DNA of 64,000 nt from Haematococcus lacustris (lineage: Eukaryota; Chlorophyta; Chlorophyceae; Chlamydomonadales; Haematococcaceae), in the NCBI GenBank assembly GCA_030144725.1, contig JASKMD010000028.1:4635919-4699918 (forward strand). The letters are read 5' to 3'. Below the pieces are notes generated by a model that saw only the letters and a list, made by a program, of their open reading frames with translations, had not been told where the DNA came from and made no database searches. The position numbers and the translations under genes were made by a program. Shown here one piece after another: positions 21,815-33,500 of the stretch (its first letter is position 1; the number at the start of each line of letters is the position of its first letter).

Positions 21815-24676
21815 CTAGCGCCAAGACGATGACGCGGAGGGAACTGACCGATCTGAGTTGAGGGCAGCAGCCCACCGCTGCGCAAGCTCAAGCTCAGCGC
21901 CGCGCGCTTGCGTTTTGCGCAATGTCGCCGCAACTTCTTGGCACCATCCTGCGTACCAGCGCAATTGATACTCGCGATCCATGTCCTCTGCACTCTGCGG
22001 CTCCACGTCATCCAGCGTCCGCCGGCGTGCGGGCATTCCGCCCAGCTCTATTTGCTTTTCCATAAAGTACGTCAGGTCAGCCTGCTCCTGCGCCTCGGAC
22101 TCGCGCATCATCGCACGTATATCGCTCAACACCGCCTTGAACTCGTCCAGCGATGCAGCCGGCATCGCCATGTTGAGCGAGTGCAGCGCTTTCAGAGCCT
22201 GCGATCAGCGACGACCCGCGGAGCTGGCTGGGACGCATCATGCTACTATCCCCAATCTAGGACATAGCGGCGGGCGGGAGTGCACCAGCGCCCTGGGCTG
22301 ACCTACTGATACTGCACTGCCTTGTTGATCCTGTTGCCTGCACACCTGGCTCTGGCATGAAGTGAATCAGCCGCTGTGTGCTGAGGGGCCAAGGGGGGCA
22401 CAGAGGGCATGCAGGGTGGCCTGCAGGCCTGTGCTGACCCTGCCACTCCACCCTTGGCCCCATGCAACAACACTCCACCCCACTGCCTGCCCCGCTGCCC
22501 TCATGCCATGACACCCCACCGCCCCGCTGCCTGGGTGATGGTTAGGGTGTGTACCTACCCCAGATCAACCAGCGACACAGAGCCTCTTTTCCCTACCCCT
22601 CAATTCCCTCCCCCCTGCCACCGCACCTCCCCCTTCACAGTCCCCACTCGAAGGCTGCAATCAGGCCCTTCCCAGCCAACCAGGCCCCTGCCCCCCTGCC
22701 CCCCCTGCCCCCCTGCCCCCCCTACCCCCCTGCCCCCCTGCCCCCCTGCCCCCTGCCCCCTCCCCCCTGCCCTGCCCCAGCCCAGCCCACCCGTGTGAGC
22801 AGCACCGTCTCCTGAGGCCAGCTTGAGTGCAGCAAGGCTTGAAACACTGCTGCCGGGAAGTTGGGGGGCTGCCACCCGGAGCGCTGCATCCAGCCCCGGC
22901 CTGATGCCTTGTAGTCATCCAGGCCCTCGAGCAAGATTGCCAGGGACTGCAGCAACAGTACAGCCACAAGGGGGGGAGGGGGAGGGGCTGTGGAGGGGTC
23001 AGAAGGCCAAGGAGGCCAAGGACTGCAGCAAGAAGGCCAAGGACTGCAGCAACAACACGGCCACAGGGAGTGTGGAGTGCCAGGGGGGGGGTCAGATCAG
23101 AAGCCTTCCCCTCCCCCCTGCCCCCTGCCCCCTGGCCCTTCGCCCTTGCCCCCCCCCCCACCTCACCACACCCCCCGCCACCTTCTCCCCCTTCTACTGC
23201 CCCCCTTGCCCCAGCAGCACCACTGCACCCAGATGCCCCCTCAGGCCCCTTCCCCTCAACCCCCTATCCATCAGCCTTCACCCTTTATCCCTCAGCCCTG
23301 GCCACCCACCTCCAAGTTGACCTGGGGTGGCAGTGTGAGACAGCCCGGCACCACGGCCTGCTGCAGCTGCTCGCGTAGCCAGCCAGCCTCCACAGCCACA
23401 CCATGCCCCTCCTGCACCCCACAACAGCACATGGGACAAAGCAGACAAGGGGCTGGTCAGAAAGGTAACACGCTTTTATCCCCACAGATCCTCCCCCTCC
23501 CCCTCAGACACTCCTCCCTCCCCACAGACACTCCTCCCTCCCCCCCCTCCCTTTCCCCCGCCCTTTCCCCCCCTCCTCACCTGCGCGCCAGCCAGCTTGC
23601 ACAGGCACCCCAACTGCAGAGCAGCGTCTTGGGACCTCCCCTCTCGCCCCTCCTCCTCCGCAGCCGCCGTCACAGATCGCAGCAGCAGGTCCCCCAGGTG
23701 GGGCTGAACCAGCAGGCCAGCATTGCGGTTCAGGAGCTGGAAGGGCCGGGGGGCGTAGGGTGCCCACGTAGCCAGGGCCAGCAGCAGCTGGCTGCAGGTC
23801 TGCAGGCCAGGCAGCACAGCCAGCAGGGGGGAGGGGAGGAGCAGCACCACATCAGGGGTTGCCGCAACAGGCCGGGTGTGGGAAGGGGGGTATGGTAGTG
23901 TTGAAGTCAGGAGGTGCAGGTCAATCCGACCAGCAGGTTTTTTCCCAGGCTTGGAGTCGTCCAGTGTGAGGCAGTGTGAACTCTTACTCTTTGTTTGGGC
24001 GATGTGAACTGTAACTACATTCTTCCAGTCGAGTGCTCTCTCCCTAACAAGGACTGTCGCTGTACTGGACGCCGCACAAGCCGTACCAAGCTAAAGCTGG
24101 CTGTGGGTAGTTGTAGATGGTAGTTAGGGTAGTTAGGGTAGTTAGGGTAGTTAGGGTTAGTTTGGGTGGGTGGGTGAAGCCTGGAGCAACTGGGCAGCTG
24201 GGAAGATTCCTAACCTGACGCAAGGAGTAGGCACAGGAGTGAGCTGGGGGTGAGACATGGTGGAGAGGTGTTGGAGCAAGGCATGCTAGGTTCAGCCAGC
24301 CCATCAGGGGTTGAGCTAACTGTATCTCGAGTATGACTTCTGTTTAAGGCTCCGCTCAGTGACATAGTGCTTTACTGTGTTTGTCCGGTGAAGCGCAGCC
24401 TCTTAGCCTATTTCTCTTTCAGGAGGTCAGAATGTTAGTTGAGCTGCTGACAGATAAAGATGACGGGGGGGAGGGTGGTGCCCAGGGAGGGCTGGCTGCT
24501 GCTCTGTGGTTCTTTGTCTGTGCACACACGCATCAGTGCTTTGCATTAGACAACTTCCATCATACATCACATTGAACACTGCCTGGTCACACCCTTTTTG
24601 ACACCGTGTCACACTTCACCGTCGCCACACCACCCCGCACTCACCTCAGGGTCAACCGCAGTCTGGCGCTGCAGGC
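21815..24676 (-). CDS. Unrecognised multi-exon protein, 5' end in assembly gap
   Basis: I do not recognise the family. Exon-like segments on the minus strand with good splice signals: ...LQRQTAVDPE at the gap edge (donor GAG|GTGAGT, low end near 24645); a helical segment QLLLALATWAPYAPRPFQLL ... LQLGCLCKLAGAQ (about 23580-23800, donor GCAG|GTGAGG); GHGVAVEAGWLREQLQQAVV (about 23310-23410); LAILLEGLDDYKASGRGW ... FQALLHSSW (about 22800-22945); LSTQRLIHFMPEP (near 22350-22390); and a last exon from about 22198 to a TAG at 21815. The last exon holds a charged helical stretch with AVLSDIRAMMRESEAQEQAD and YFMEKQIELGG. The Leu/Ala-rich helices resemble ARM/OPR-like repeats, which is only a suggestion. 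The last exon could also belong to a separate small gene, since an ATG at 22171 gives 118 codons. Confidence 0.4.
24124..24165. repeat. Short TAGTTAGGG tandem repeat
   Basis: Four 9-bp units (GTAGTTAGG phase) lie within a presumed intron. They are telomere-like in look but do not match the TTTTAGGG or TTTAGGG green-algal telomere units. Confidence 0.6.
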
Positions 24677-25176
24677 NNNNNNNNNNNNNNNNNNNNNNNN
24701 NNNNNNNNNNNNNNNNNNNNNNNNNNNNNNNNNNNNNNNNNNNNNNNNNNNNNNNNNNNNNNNNNNNNNNNNNNNNNNNNNNNNNNNNNNNNNNNNNNNN
24801 NNNNNNNNNNNNNNNNNNNNNNNNNNNNNNNNNNNNNNNNNNNNNNNNNNNNNNNNNNNNNNNNNNNNNNNNNNNNNNNNNNNNNNNNNNNNNNNNNNNN
24901 NNNNNNNNNNNNNNNNNNNNNNNNNNNNNNNNNNNNNNNNNNNNNNNNNNNNNNNNNNNNNNNNNNNNNNNNNNNNNNNNNNNNNNNNNNNNNNNNNNNN
25001 NNNNNNNNNNNNNNNNNNNNNNNNNNNNNNNNNNNNNNNNNNNNNNNNNNNNNNNNNNNNNNNNNNNNNNNNNNNNNNNNNNNNNNNNNNNNNNNNNNNN
25101 NNNNNNNNNNNNNNNNNNNNNNNNNNNNNNNNNNNNNNNNNNNNNNNNNNNNNNNNNNNNNNNNNNNNNNNNNNNN
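24677..25176. other. Assembly gap (500 N)
   Basis: Exactly 500 undetermined bases, a size often used for gaps of unknown length. It hides the 5' end of the minus-strand gene on its left and the first exon(s) and promoter of the plus-strand DnaJ gene on its right. Confidence 1.
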
Positions 25177-25423
25177 GGGGAGTCACAGTGACTGTCCCTT
25201 GTCAAATGTCAGAGGGGGGTATCCATGCCAGTATCAGTAGCCTGGCCATTACAGCGCCCCCTTGCCCTGACAGCCTGTGCCATAGCTTGTGTCCCAACCG
25301 GCCGTGTGGCCCCCCCTGCCTCCTCCTCCTGACCCACACAGCCCTGTGCTCCCCTCTTGCCCCCTCCCCCTGCCCCACAACAGGCAAATGGCCCCCCTCC
25401 TGCCCCCTCCCCCTGCCCCACAG

Positions 25424-28400
25424 TTGGCCTTAAAGCTGCACCCAGACAAGAACCGGGCCCATAAGGCCGACGAGGCCTTCAAGGCAGTGGGCAAGGCCTT
25501 TGCCTGCCTCAGTGACTCAGACAAGGTGGGCTGCAGGGCGGCTACCACTGCACTGCTGAAGCATGAGGTGGCCCTGCACCCCTGACCTGCCCTGCCACAG
25601 CACAGATGCCCTGCATGCACCATGCCCCTCTCCTGCTGACAAGGTTTGGAGCTGGCATATGAAAAGGGTGGAGCAGTGGCAAGACTGCTGCCAGGCTGGC
25701 AGGCAGGCAGGCAGGGGAGAGGAGCAGCGGAGGTGAGTGGGCGCAGTGGCAATGGGGAGGGGACTTGCAGTGCTGAAGCCCCCCACCCCCCAGCCCAGCC
25801 GTCCCTGCCCCCCCTTGTCGTCAGCCCCCCCTGCCCCTCCCTGCTCCTGAGCCCCCCCTTGCCCCTCCCCTCGTCGTTTGTCCCCCCTACCCTCACCTTC
25901 TTGCCCGCTTCCCCCCTGCATGGCCTGCAGCGCGCCTACTACGACCGCACCGGCTATGAGAGCACCGCTGCCGCCCAGGCCGCCGCCTCCGCCTCAGCAG
26001 CCAGCCAGCGCGGCCGCAGCTACCAGCGGGGCCCAGGGGGCGTGTTCTACCAGGAGGAGTTCGACCCGGAGGAAATCTTCAACATGTTCTTTGGGTGCGG
26101 GGGAGGAGGGCGGGGGGGGGGATGGGGGGGCCAGGGTGGATGGTTCGAGGGCTGTGCTGGGAGGAGGGAGGGAGGGTGGGAGGTGCAGGGCCTTCTATTC
26201 AGGGGGCAATGCAAGGCATTGAGTGGTCAGCAGTTGGAGGGTGGGGGGGGCAGCTCGTCCTGCTACCCTGACCCTATGACCCTAGTCCCCACCCTTCAAA
26301 CAGCCTTCAAACAGCCTTCAAACAGCCTTCAAACACCCCTCCTCCAAAACCCTTCTCCATGGCCATGACTTGTTGGTGGCGCCAGCCTGCAGGCAGTTGC
26401 CCTGGCTGCCGCCTGGGTGATGGTGAGGTGCTGGTGTGCAGAGGACTGGCTGGGGTGGGACGTGCTTTGCCAGGGCCAAGGGGGAGCAACAAGCAGCCGC
26501 CCGGCCCCTCAATGGCCTTGAGGGTGGTGGTGGTTAGGGCGCATGAGGGCATACGCTAGGGTCTGCTAGGGTGTGGTGGCCTTGGATTGCCCCTAGGTCC
26601 TGGGTCCCTGGGTGAAGTGGATGAAGTGGTTTTAGTTTACTTTTGGAGGGGTTTGTTTGGATGTTTCCACAAGGGCCTGGCTGCCGCCCTGAGCAGCCGC
26701 CTGCCGCCTGCCCCCTGGCCCTGGCTCCCCCTTGGCTGTGCCCTGCAGGGGTTTGAATGCTCACGGGGGGCGCCCCTTCGGCCCGCCACGCCAGGCACGC
26801 CCCCGCGGCCCTGGCGGCCAGTCTGGGGGGGCCCGGGGGGGAGTCTGGCGGCACCTCCGGCCCCTCTGACGCCCAACGCCTGCTCACCGGCCTGTTCAAC
26901 ATGCTGCCCATCCTGCTGCTGGTGCTATTCAGCTTCCTGTCCAGTGAGTTCATCATGCTCCATGATGGTGGCTGCAGGGTGGCGGGAGGGGGAGCAGCAG
27001 GGCGGGGGACGGGGGAGGGCGGCAGGGCAGCATAAGGTTGAGTAGCAAGGGCAGCAGCAGTTTTGGGGGAAGCTGGACCCCCCTCCCCCCCCCCTGGATC
27101 ATGTGAGGACCACAGCCTTCTCATCTTCCCCTTGCCACCGCGCCCTCTCACCCCCAGCCCAGCCCAGCCCAGCCCAGCCCAGCCCAGCCCAGCCCAGCCC
27201 AGCCCAGCCCAGCCCAGCCCAGCCCAGCCCAGCCCAGCCCAGCCCAGCCCAGCCCAGCCCAGCCCAGCCCAGCCCAGCCCAGCTCAGCCCAGCCCAGCCC
27301 AGCTCAGCCCAGCCCAGCCCAGCCCAGCCCAGCCAGGTCTTGCCTGATGGTCTTGCAGGATCAGGGGCGGCAAACACGGCCCAGGCAGCAGCGGGGGTAG
27401 GGGCGCTGCAGGAAAGGCGGCGGGGACAAGAGGGGCAGCGGCAGCAGGGGGGTTGCAAGCAGGGGCAAGGGCAGGGGAGGCAGCACTGGCAGCTAGGCAG
27501 GTGCAGCTGTAGGGGCGGGTGGCAGCGGGTACGGCAGCAGGGGCAGGGGCAGAAGGGAGACGAGAGAAGGGTTCAGCTCAGTGTGGCATTGAGATGGGCG
27601 TGGGGCTGGTGGGGGGTTGGCCTGATGGGAGGTTGGAAACAAGGTAGGTGAGGGTGTTTAGGCTGGATGCTTGTGGCCCTTGACCCTGATGGAGGTCAGG
27701 CCAGGGGGGCTGGGCAGTGGCTGAGATGCGGGAGGAGGGAGGAGGGCAGGGATCAGGGATGAGGCATCAGTGCATAAGGCCTGTGGGGCAGGGCAGGGCG
27801 TGACGCTGAACCCTACTGGTGAAGCCAGGCAAATCCTCAGCTCTGTTCTGCTACCAACGCTGCTGTGGGCCCTCAGGGTCCGATGGTTGGGTCTCAACAG
27901 CCACATGCTGCCCTGCTGCCTGCCTGCCATCAGCTGTCGTGCATGGACCTCCCTTGGTGGTGGTTGGGAGGGGCGGTTGACCGGGGGGTGCAGGGCCTGT
28001 GGGTGGCTGGGGTCACCAGGTGGGTTCAGCCTGCCCTGCCTTGCTGCTGGTCAGTCGCTGCTGCCTTGCCCCCCACCAGCCTGCCCCTGGCAACCCCTGC
28101 ACCCCACCAGCCTGCCCTGCCTTGCTGCTGGTCAGTCGCTGCTGCCTTGCTGGTCACTGCGCTTCAGGCACAGGACGGCCTGCCTACTCGAGCATCCAGG
28201 ACCGCAAAAACTACCCTGAGCATGTGAGAGGAGGGCAGGGCAGGGCAGGGCAGGGGAGGGGGGGGAGGGAAGGGAGGAGGGGAGGGGAGGGGAGGGGGGG
28301 GGGAAGGGGGGTGGGGGGCGGAGGGGAAGGCACGGGAGCCCTGCCTACCCCCTAAACCAGGATACCTTGCTTTTCAGTGACTGACCTCGAGCCTTCCCTG

Positions 28401-28544
28401 ACCTTTGCTGGCCATACTTCCAGCAAGCTGAGCTTGCTCCAGTGTGCTCCCCCATGCTGCCGATAGCACACTTTTGTGATACACTCACACAGTATTGGGC
28501 ATATGGCAGCAGCACCATCAGCGCCAATGCACCACCATCATCAT

Positions 28545-28575
<31 letters not shown>

Positions 28576-29697
28576 AACTAAGCATGTGGCAGCAGCACCA
28601 TCAGAGCAGCAGCAGCAGCAGCACCATCAGAGCAGCAGCATCCCCATGCTGCCGATAGCACACTTTTGTGATACACTCACACAGTATTGGGCATATGGCA
28701 GCAGCACCATCAGCGCCAATGCACCACCATCATCATCATCATCAGCAGCAGCAGCAGCAGCAACTAAGCATGTGGCAGCAGCACCATCAGAGCAGCAGCA
28801 GCAGCAGCAGCAGCATCAGCAGTTGCCCCTGTTCACTGCAGATGCTGACCTCACGGCTGGAGGTGCCCTACTTTGTGAAGAGCAGCGCGGAGTTTGAGCG
28901 CAGCCACCCCTACGGCTCCTCTGCCAGGGTCCGCATAGAAAGACAGGTGCGCCTGGAGCTGCTGCTGAACCGAACGCCACACACCACACCTGGTGGCAAG
29001 GACACAGGGGCAGTCCCCCTCCACCCCTCATCCCCCACACTGCCTCCCTGCGCCCTGCATGCCTGGGGCCAGGGGGGTGTTACTGGGGCCAGGGGCAGTC
29101 CCCTCACCCTTTGGACTGGACTGGACGACACCCTGGACACACCCCTCACCTCTTCTCAACCTGGCCCAGCTTGCCCAATCAAAAGTGGCAGTCGCACACC
29201 TACTTCACACCTACCCCACACCTACCTAACACCTTCCCCACACCTACCTCACACCTACCTCACACCTACCCCGTAATTGCCCCTACACCCACCCCCCACC
29301 CCCCACTCCCCCTCCTTGCGCCCAGGAGCCAGGTGCCTGACGCTGAGCAGCCAAGCCGGGTATGGGTAGGTCCAGGCCAGCAGCAGTGTGGGAAAGACCG
29401 TCCATGGTTTGGTCCAGGGGGTCAGCAGTGTATGCAACAGCAACCTGCTCAGGCTGGTGATAGCGGCAGCTGCCCTGCTCTGCTGTACCCTGCTCTGTCA
29501 TGCTTGCAGGTGGAGAGTGAACACTATGAGAAGCTGCAGGGAAGGTGTCAGTCTGAGCGGTTACGCAAGCATCAACTGGGCATGTGGGGAAGTAAAGAAG
29601 AGGTGGGTCGAGTGGGAGGAGTGGGGCAGTGGTGAAGGGGCTGGGCTTTCTGCCAGGCTGACTCATGCGTGAGCAGGAGCAAAAAGCAGGGAGATGA
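25424..29697 (+). CDS. ER-membrane J-domain protein (DNAJB12/DNAJB14 type, DUF1977), N-terminus missing
   Basis: Exons in phase: 25424-25525, 25931-26094, 26795-26943, 28168-28223, 28842-28946, 29510-29602, 29677-29697 (TGA), giving 229 codons after the gap. The first holds the end of the J domain with the catalytic HPD ([10 protein letters not shown]) and [13 protein letters not shown]. The second continues with [11 protein letters not shown] and a Gly/Phe linker ([13 protein letters not shown]). The third has one hydrophobic transmembrane helix ([20 protein letters not shown]). The fifth and sixth form the DUF1977 domain ([42 protein letters not shown]). Such proteins anchor in the ER membrane and recruit Hsp70 for membrane-protein folding and ERAD. 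J-domain helix I and part of helix II, and hence the start codon, lie in the gap at 24677-25176. The last 7-codon exon is the least certain. Confidence 0.88.
27156..27336. repeat. (AGCCC)n pentanucleotide array
   Basis: About 36 AGCCC units with a few AGCTC variants in the intron of the DnaJ gene between exons ending at 26943 and starting at 28168. It is the same pentamer class as 49215-49406 seen on the other strand. Confidence 0.95.
28449..28830. repeat. Two-copy tandem duplication (~191 bp) with CAT/CAG runs
   Basis: The segment starting CCCATGCTGCCGATAGCACA at about 28451 recurs at about 28642. Each copy contains a CACCATCATCATC run followed by GCAGCAGCAG. The copies differ mainly in the number of CAT and CAG units. 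It lies in the DnaJ-gene intron just before the DUF1977 exon at 28842. Confidence 0.85.
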
Positions 29698-30625
29698 AGG
29701 AAGAGGGAGGGATGTCAGGCAGTTGGCTCAAAATGCCAAGTGCTCAAGGGTGTGATCAGCGGAGCGGACGAAAAGCAGCAACTTGGTGCCAGTGCTAGCA
29801 GCAGCCTAGTTGCCCTCAACGGTGACATGGCGGGCTGGCGTTGCCACCTTGGTCCTAGCATCGGCGTGCAGGGTGCAACATGTCGCATTGGGAGCCGTGC
29901 AGTGCAACAGAGGCTGCAGGTTGTCCGGATGCTCCCAGCGACGCTTTGCGTTGGTTCGCCTTGCAGGCTCGCAAGTTCGCCATGCCATCGTGCGAGGAGG
30001 TAGACCGCATCAACACACGGCTCAGAGTAGGCGGCTGGTACTAGAGCGCGGTTGATGCAAGCTTTTTGCGACACCCTAAGGCATACGCAATTCCACATCA
30101 GCACCTGGTAGTTTCTATGCTTAGTTCAGCTGCGCTTTGGCGCTCCTGACGCTGCAGAGTGTCAGGCCGGCTATGTTGCTGCGCCACCACGCCGTGCGCG
30201 CTAGTCACAGTACGAGTGCCGTTTGAGTACTCAATGTTGTGTGCCTTTTGCTGTGTACACTGACATGTAGTGGTGGCTGTTTGCAGCACTGAGTGATTGC
30301 ACGAGAGCTGGCTGCTGCGCTGATTTGGTCGTTACTTGTGAGCGACATACACTCAAAGCTCGATAGTCCCTGAACATGCTGGCGGTATACTGGAAGTGGA
30401 AGTGTGGCGAACTGAACAAACACTGCACTCAATGATCAAGTCGCAAAGAAACAAGGTCAAGAAAGTAATGCAAAGCCAACCATAGCGTGCAACACCACTG
30501 CCCACATATTGCACTGTTTCTGTGCGGCAACGTCAAGCAGTTGTAGCGTGACCCCACCACCATCGCCACCACCAGTTCGAACTCCACGCTTGCATGAGGA
30601 GATCAAAACCTGCAGAAGTGCATTG
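29698..30625. other. Convergent intergenic region
   Basis: The region lies between the stop of the DnaJ gene (plus) and the stop of the disordered-protein exon (minus). Only short ORFs without family similarity are present, so it presumably holds both 3' UTRs. No repeats or mobile-element signatures are seen. Confidence 0.4.
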
Positions 30626-32801
30626 TTATGCTACATCAGTGACAACAGGCTTGCGACGAACGCGCTTCTTCACTACCGCACCCTCGCCCGCAGCGTCAGC
30701 CGCAGCACCCTCGTCCGCAGCGTCCGCCGCAGCACTCTGCCCTGCAGGCTCTGGGCTTGCATCAGCCGCCACCTTGGGTTGTCGCTTCTTTTTCGTCTTC
30801 GCAGGTGGGACCGCTGTTTCGCCGTTTTCCGAAACTGCCGCGGACGCGGCTTCCGACACAAGTCCGGCATCCTGCGGGTTGACCTGCTCGCCATAGCCAG
30901 GGTGCATCTGGCTTGCGATGTGCGACTCCTCGCTGGCCTGTCCAGCGCTTTCCTCTGCTGCTTGTCCATACTCGTCCTGGCCGATGGCTGCCCCGTCCCC
31001 ACTGCTTCCATACTCCTGACTTTCCCCTGCCCACTCCTCATCACCATACCCCGCCTGCTGATCGTCCAAAAACTCTCCCAGCCCGCCGTCCTCCTCTTCA
31101 AACTCGTATGCCGGGACAGCCTGCTGCCGTTGAGGTGCCTTGGCTGCCAGCTCATCCTCAAACCCAGCAAGCAGGTCACCGAAGCGCGACACTTTGGCCA
31201 CTCCCTGCAGGGGTGCAGGGGTGGCGAAGCTGCCGGACCCCAGTGGCTGCTGCTGGGCATTAGGAACCAAGCCAAGGAGACTGAGCTCCTCCGGTGCTAG
31301 CTCCTTGATGCCAAAGTCATCATCCTCCAACTGTGGGCCAGCACCCATGCCGCCATAGGCACCACGCTGATCGTAGCTGCTGGCCCCAGGCCCTGCAGCA
31401 CGGCGCTGATCGCGGCTGCTGCGGTTGCCAGTGCGCCCATACCCAGGGTCATCCCACTCATCGCCTCTACTTGTCTGCCGCTGATCAGACCTGTAGGGGT
31501 CTTGGGAGATGGCTGCATACCCAGGGTCAGCCCACCCATCGCCCCTACTTCTCTGCCGCTGATTAGACCTGTAGGGGTCTTGGGAGATGGCTGCATACTC
31601 AGGGTAGGCCCACCCATCGCCTCCACTCGTCTGCTGCCTGCCGCTGGCCTGACTGGCAGGAGCTGCATAGTGGCCACCGCTGGCCTGATCTGACCCGTAG
31701 GGGTCCAGGGCGGCTGCATTGCTGCTCCTGCTGCTGCTGTACGGGTCATACTGAGGGGTGTCCCATGCCTGTTGGGCCTGCCCCTGACCTCCATACGGGC
31801 CTCCCTGCCCCTGCCCTTGGCCCTCATACCCACCCCCCTGCCCCTGGCCCTCATACCCACCCCCCTGCCCCTGCCAAGTGTTGCCTGGTGCTGCCCCGGC
31901 TGCTGCTGCTGGTGGGGAGGGAAGCCAGTCCCCACCCGACCCGCTCCCTTGGTTGCCGCCAGGGTTCCACCCCCCCTGAGGGCCCATGTCCCCCTCCCAG
32001 TCCTCCCACCCTCGCTCCCCCCCTGCCCCATAACCCCTGCCCCTATCATACCGCTGCTGTGGCTGCCGCTGCTGCCGTGCAGGGCGCATATCTCGGGGCT
32101 GCTGCTGCTGCTGCTGCGGCGGTGGCAAGAAGGTGTTATATGTGTCATATTGTGTGTCATATTGTGTGTCATAGTTTGGGGAGTCGAAGGAGGGGTCAGC
32201 ACCTCGGCCCCTTCCTGCTGCTGGCCTAGGTGGCTGCTGCTGCTGCTGCTGCTGCCATGGCTGGCTGCGCTGGACCCCTCTGCCTGCCTGGCCAAAGCCC
32301 TGGTCTTCTCCTGCAAACTCGCCCAGCGCCTCATCCTGTGCCTCGCCATAGCTGTCGTTGATTGCGGCGGAGCCAGCCCAACTGCTGGCCCCGGCCCGCT
32401 TGCGCGGCGGCTGGGTGCCGCTCCCGAAGCTTCGGCCTCCGCCCCAAGCGCTCTGCATTTCCTCTCCCGCCGTGCCCACATGCCCCGGCCCTTCCGCGCC
32501 CCACCAAGTTTCGGTGCCAGTTGGGGTGGTTGGAGCGGTTGAGTCGGCGAGGTTTAGCTCGTTGAACCCGTCGTCGCGCCAATCCCTTTGGGTATTGCGG
32601 GCGCTAGTGCCACGCGCGTTTTGCGACCGGGGAGCTTGGAGCGCCCCTTGCCTCCACTGCGAGTCGCCGTCGTAGCTGGCGTTTCTTTCGTCGTAGCTCC
32701 TGTCGAATTGGCCATTGCCGCTCCAGCTGCTGTTGGCGTCAAACGTCTGGTTGGAGTCAAAGCTGGTTTCGTTATATGCAGGTGGCGGAGGGAGGGCGGC
32801 C
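30626..32801 (-). CDS. Large intrinsically disordered Gln/Gly/Tyr/Asp-rich exon (probable C-terminus of the 33501-40499 gene)
   Basis: A single open exon of about 725 codons begins at an acceptor (TTTACCCCAG) at 32801 and ends at TAA 30626-30628. The sequence is low-complexity: NETSFDSNQTFDAN, YDTQYDTQYDT, repeated GQGGGYEGQGQ, and three copies of a ~27-residue unit around YAAISQDPYRS. The C-terminus has an acidic stretch followed by basic KTKKKRQPK and VVKKRVRRKP. The composition is prion-like and resembles RNA-granule proteins. Exon phase (0) matches the donor at 33501 of the upstream helical-repeat gene, and no convincing start exon was found between them, so I think this is that gene's last exon. 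A separate gene is the alternative. No enzymatic domain is visible. Confidence 0.65.
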
Positions 32802-33337
32802 TGGGGTAAAGACAGGGCCTGCAGGCAATGATATGAGTAAGGTGAGAGAAGGTGGTGGTAGGGAAGCCAAACAGTCCAGAGCAAGGGCTAGGGAGGTGGG
32901 GCAGGATCGCACAGTAGCAAGTAGCCAGAGCATCTTCACCGCCTGATGTCACATGACAGCCTTGGTGCTCAACACAAGCCGTCTGGCTTCTTCCGTGTAT
33001 ACACTCCTCCATCACACTCTTTAGTTGCCCCCCTCCCTGGGCCCCACACCAGCCCCAGGGTATAATAGCCTGGTTTGTGCTTGACACAAGACTTTTGGCT
33101 TCTTCCGTGTATACACTCCTCCATTAGACTCTTTTGTTGGCCCCCTCCCTGGCCCCTGCACCAACCACTATACCAGCCCTTACACCGGACCCCCCCGGCC
33201 CCTTGGGCCCTTTTGGCCTTCCCTGGGCATCACACTCTCCCGTCAAAGCCTCACCTTGCCATCATATAGCATACACCCTCTGCCCGCCATACCGCCCCAC
33301 CCCCTCACCATCTCCTCCCCTGCCCCACCCCTTGCCG

Positions 33338-33500
33338 TCACCACCCCTCCACCCCTCCACCCACCCCTCCCTCCACCCGCCCCTCCCTCCACCCACCCCT
33401 CCCTCCACCCACCCCTCCCTCCACCCACCCCTCCCTCCACCCACCCCTCCCTCCACCCACCCCTCCACCCCTCCACCCCTCCACCCACCCCTCCACCCAC
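33338..33500. repeat. 12-bp minisatellite (CCACCCCTCCCT)
   Basis: Roughly 12 units in the intron directly after the donor at 33501 of the minus-strand helical-repeat gene. The array abuts the splice donor. Confidence 0.85.

Noticed and set aside
24124..24165. Interstitial telomere repeat
   Set aside because: The unit is TAGTTAGGG, not TTTTAGGG or TTTAGGG, and only four copies are present.
24598..25433. ORFs of 180-275 codons across the N block
   Set aside because: They consist almost entirely of undetermined codons from the 500-N gap.
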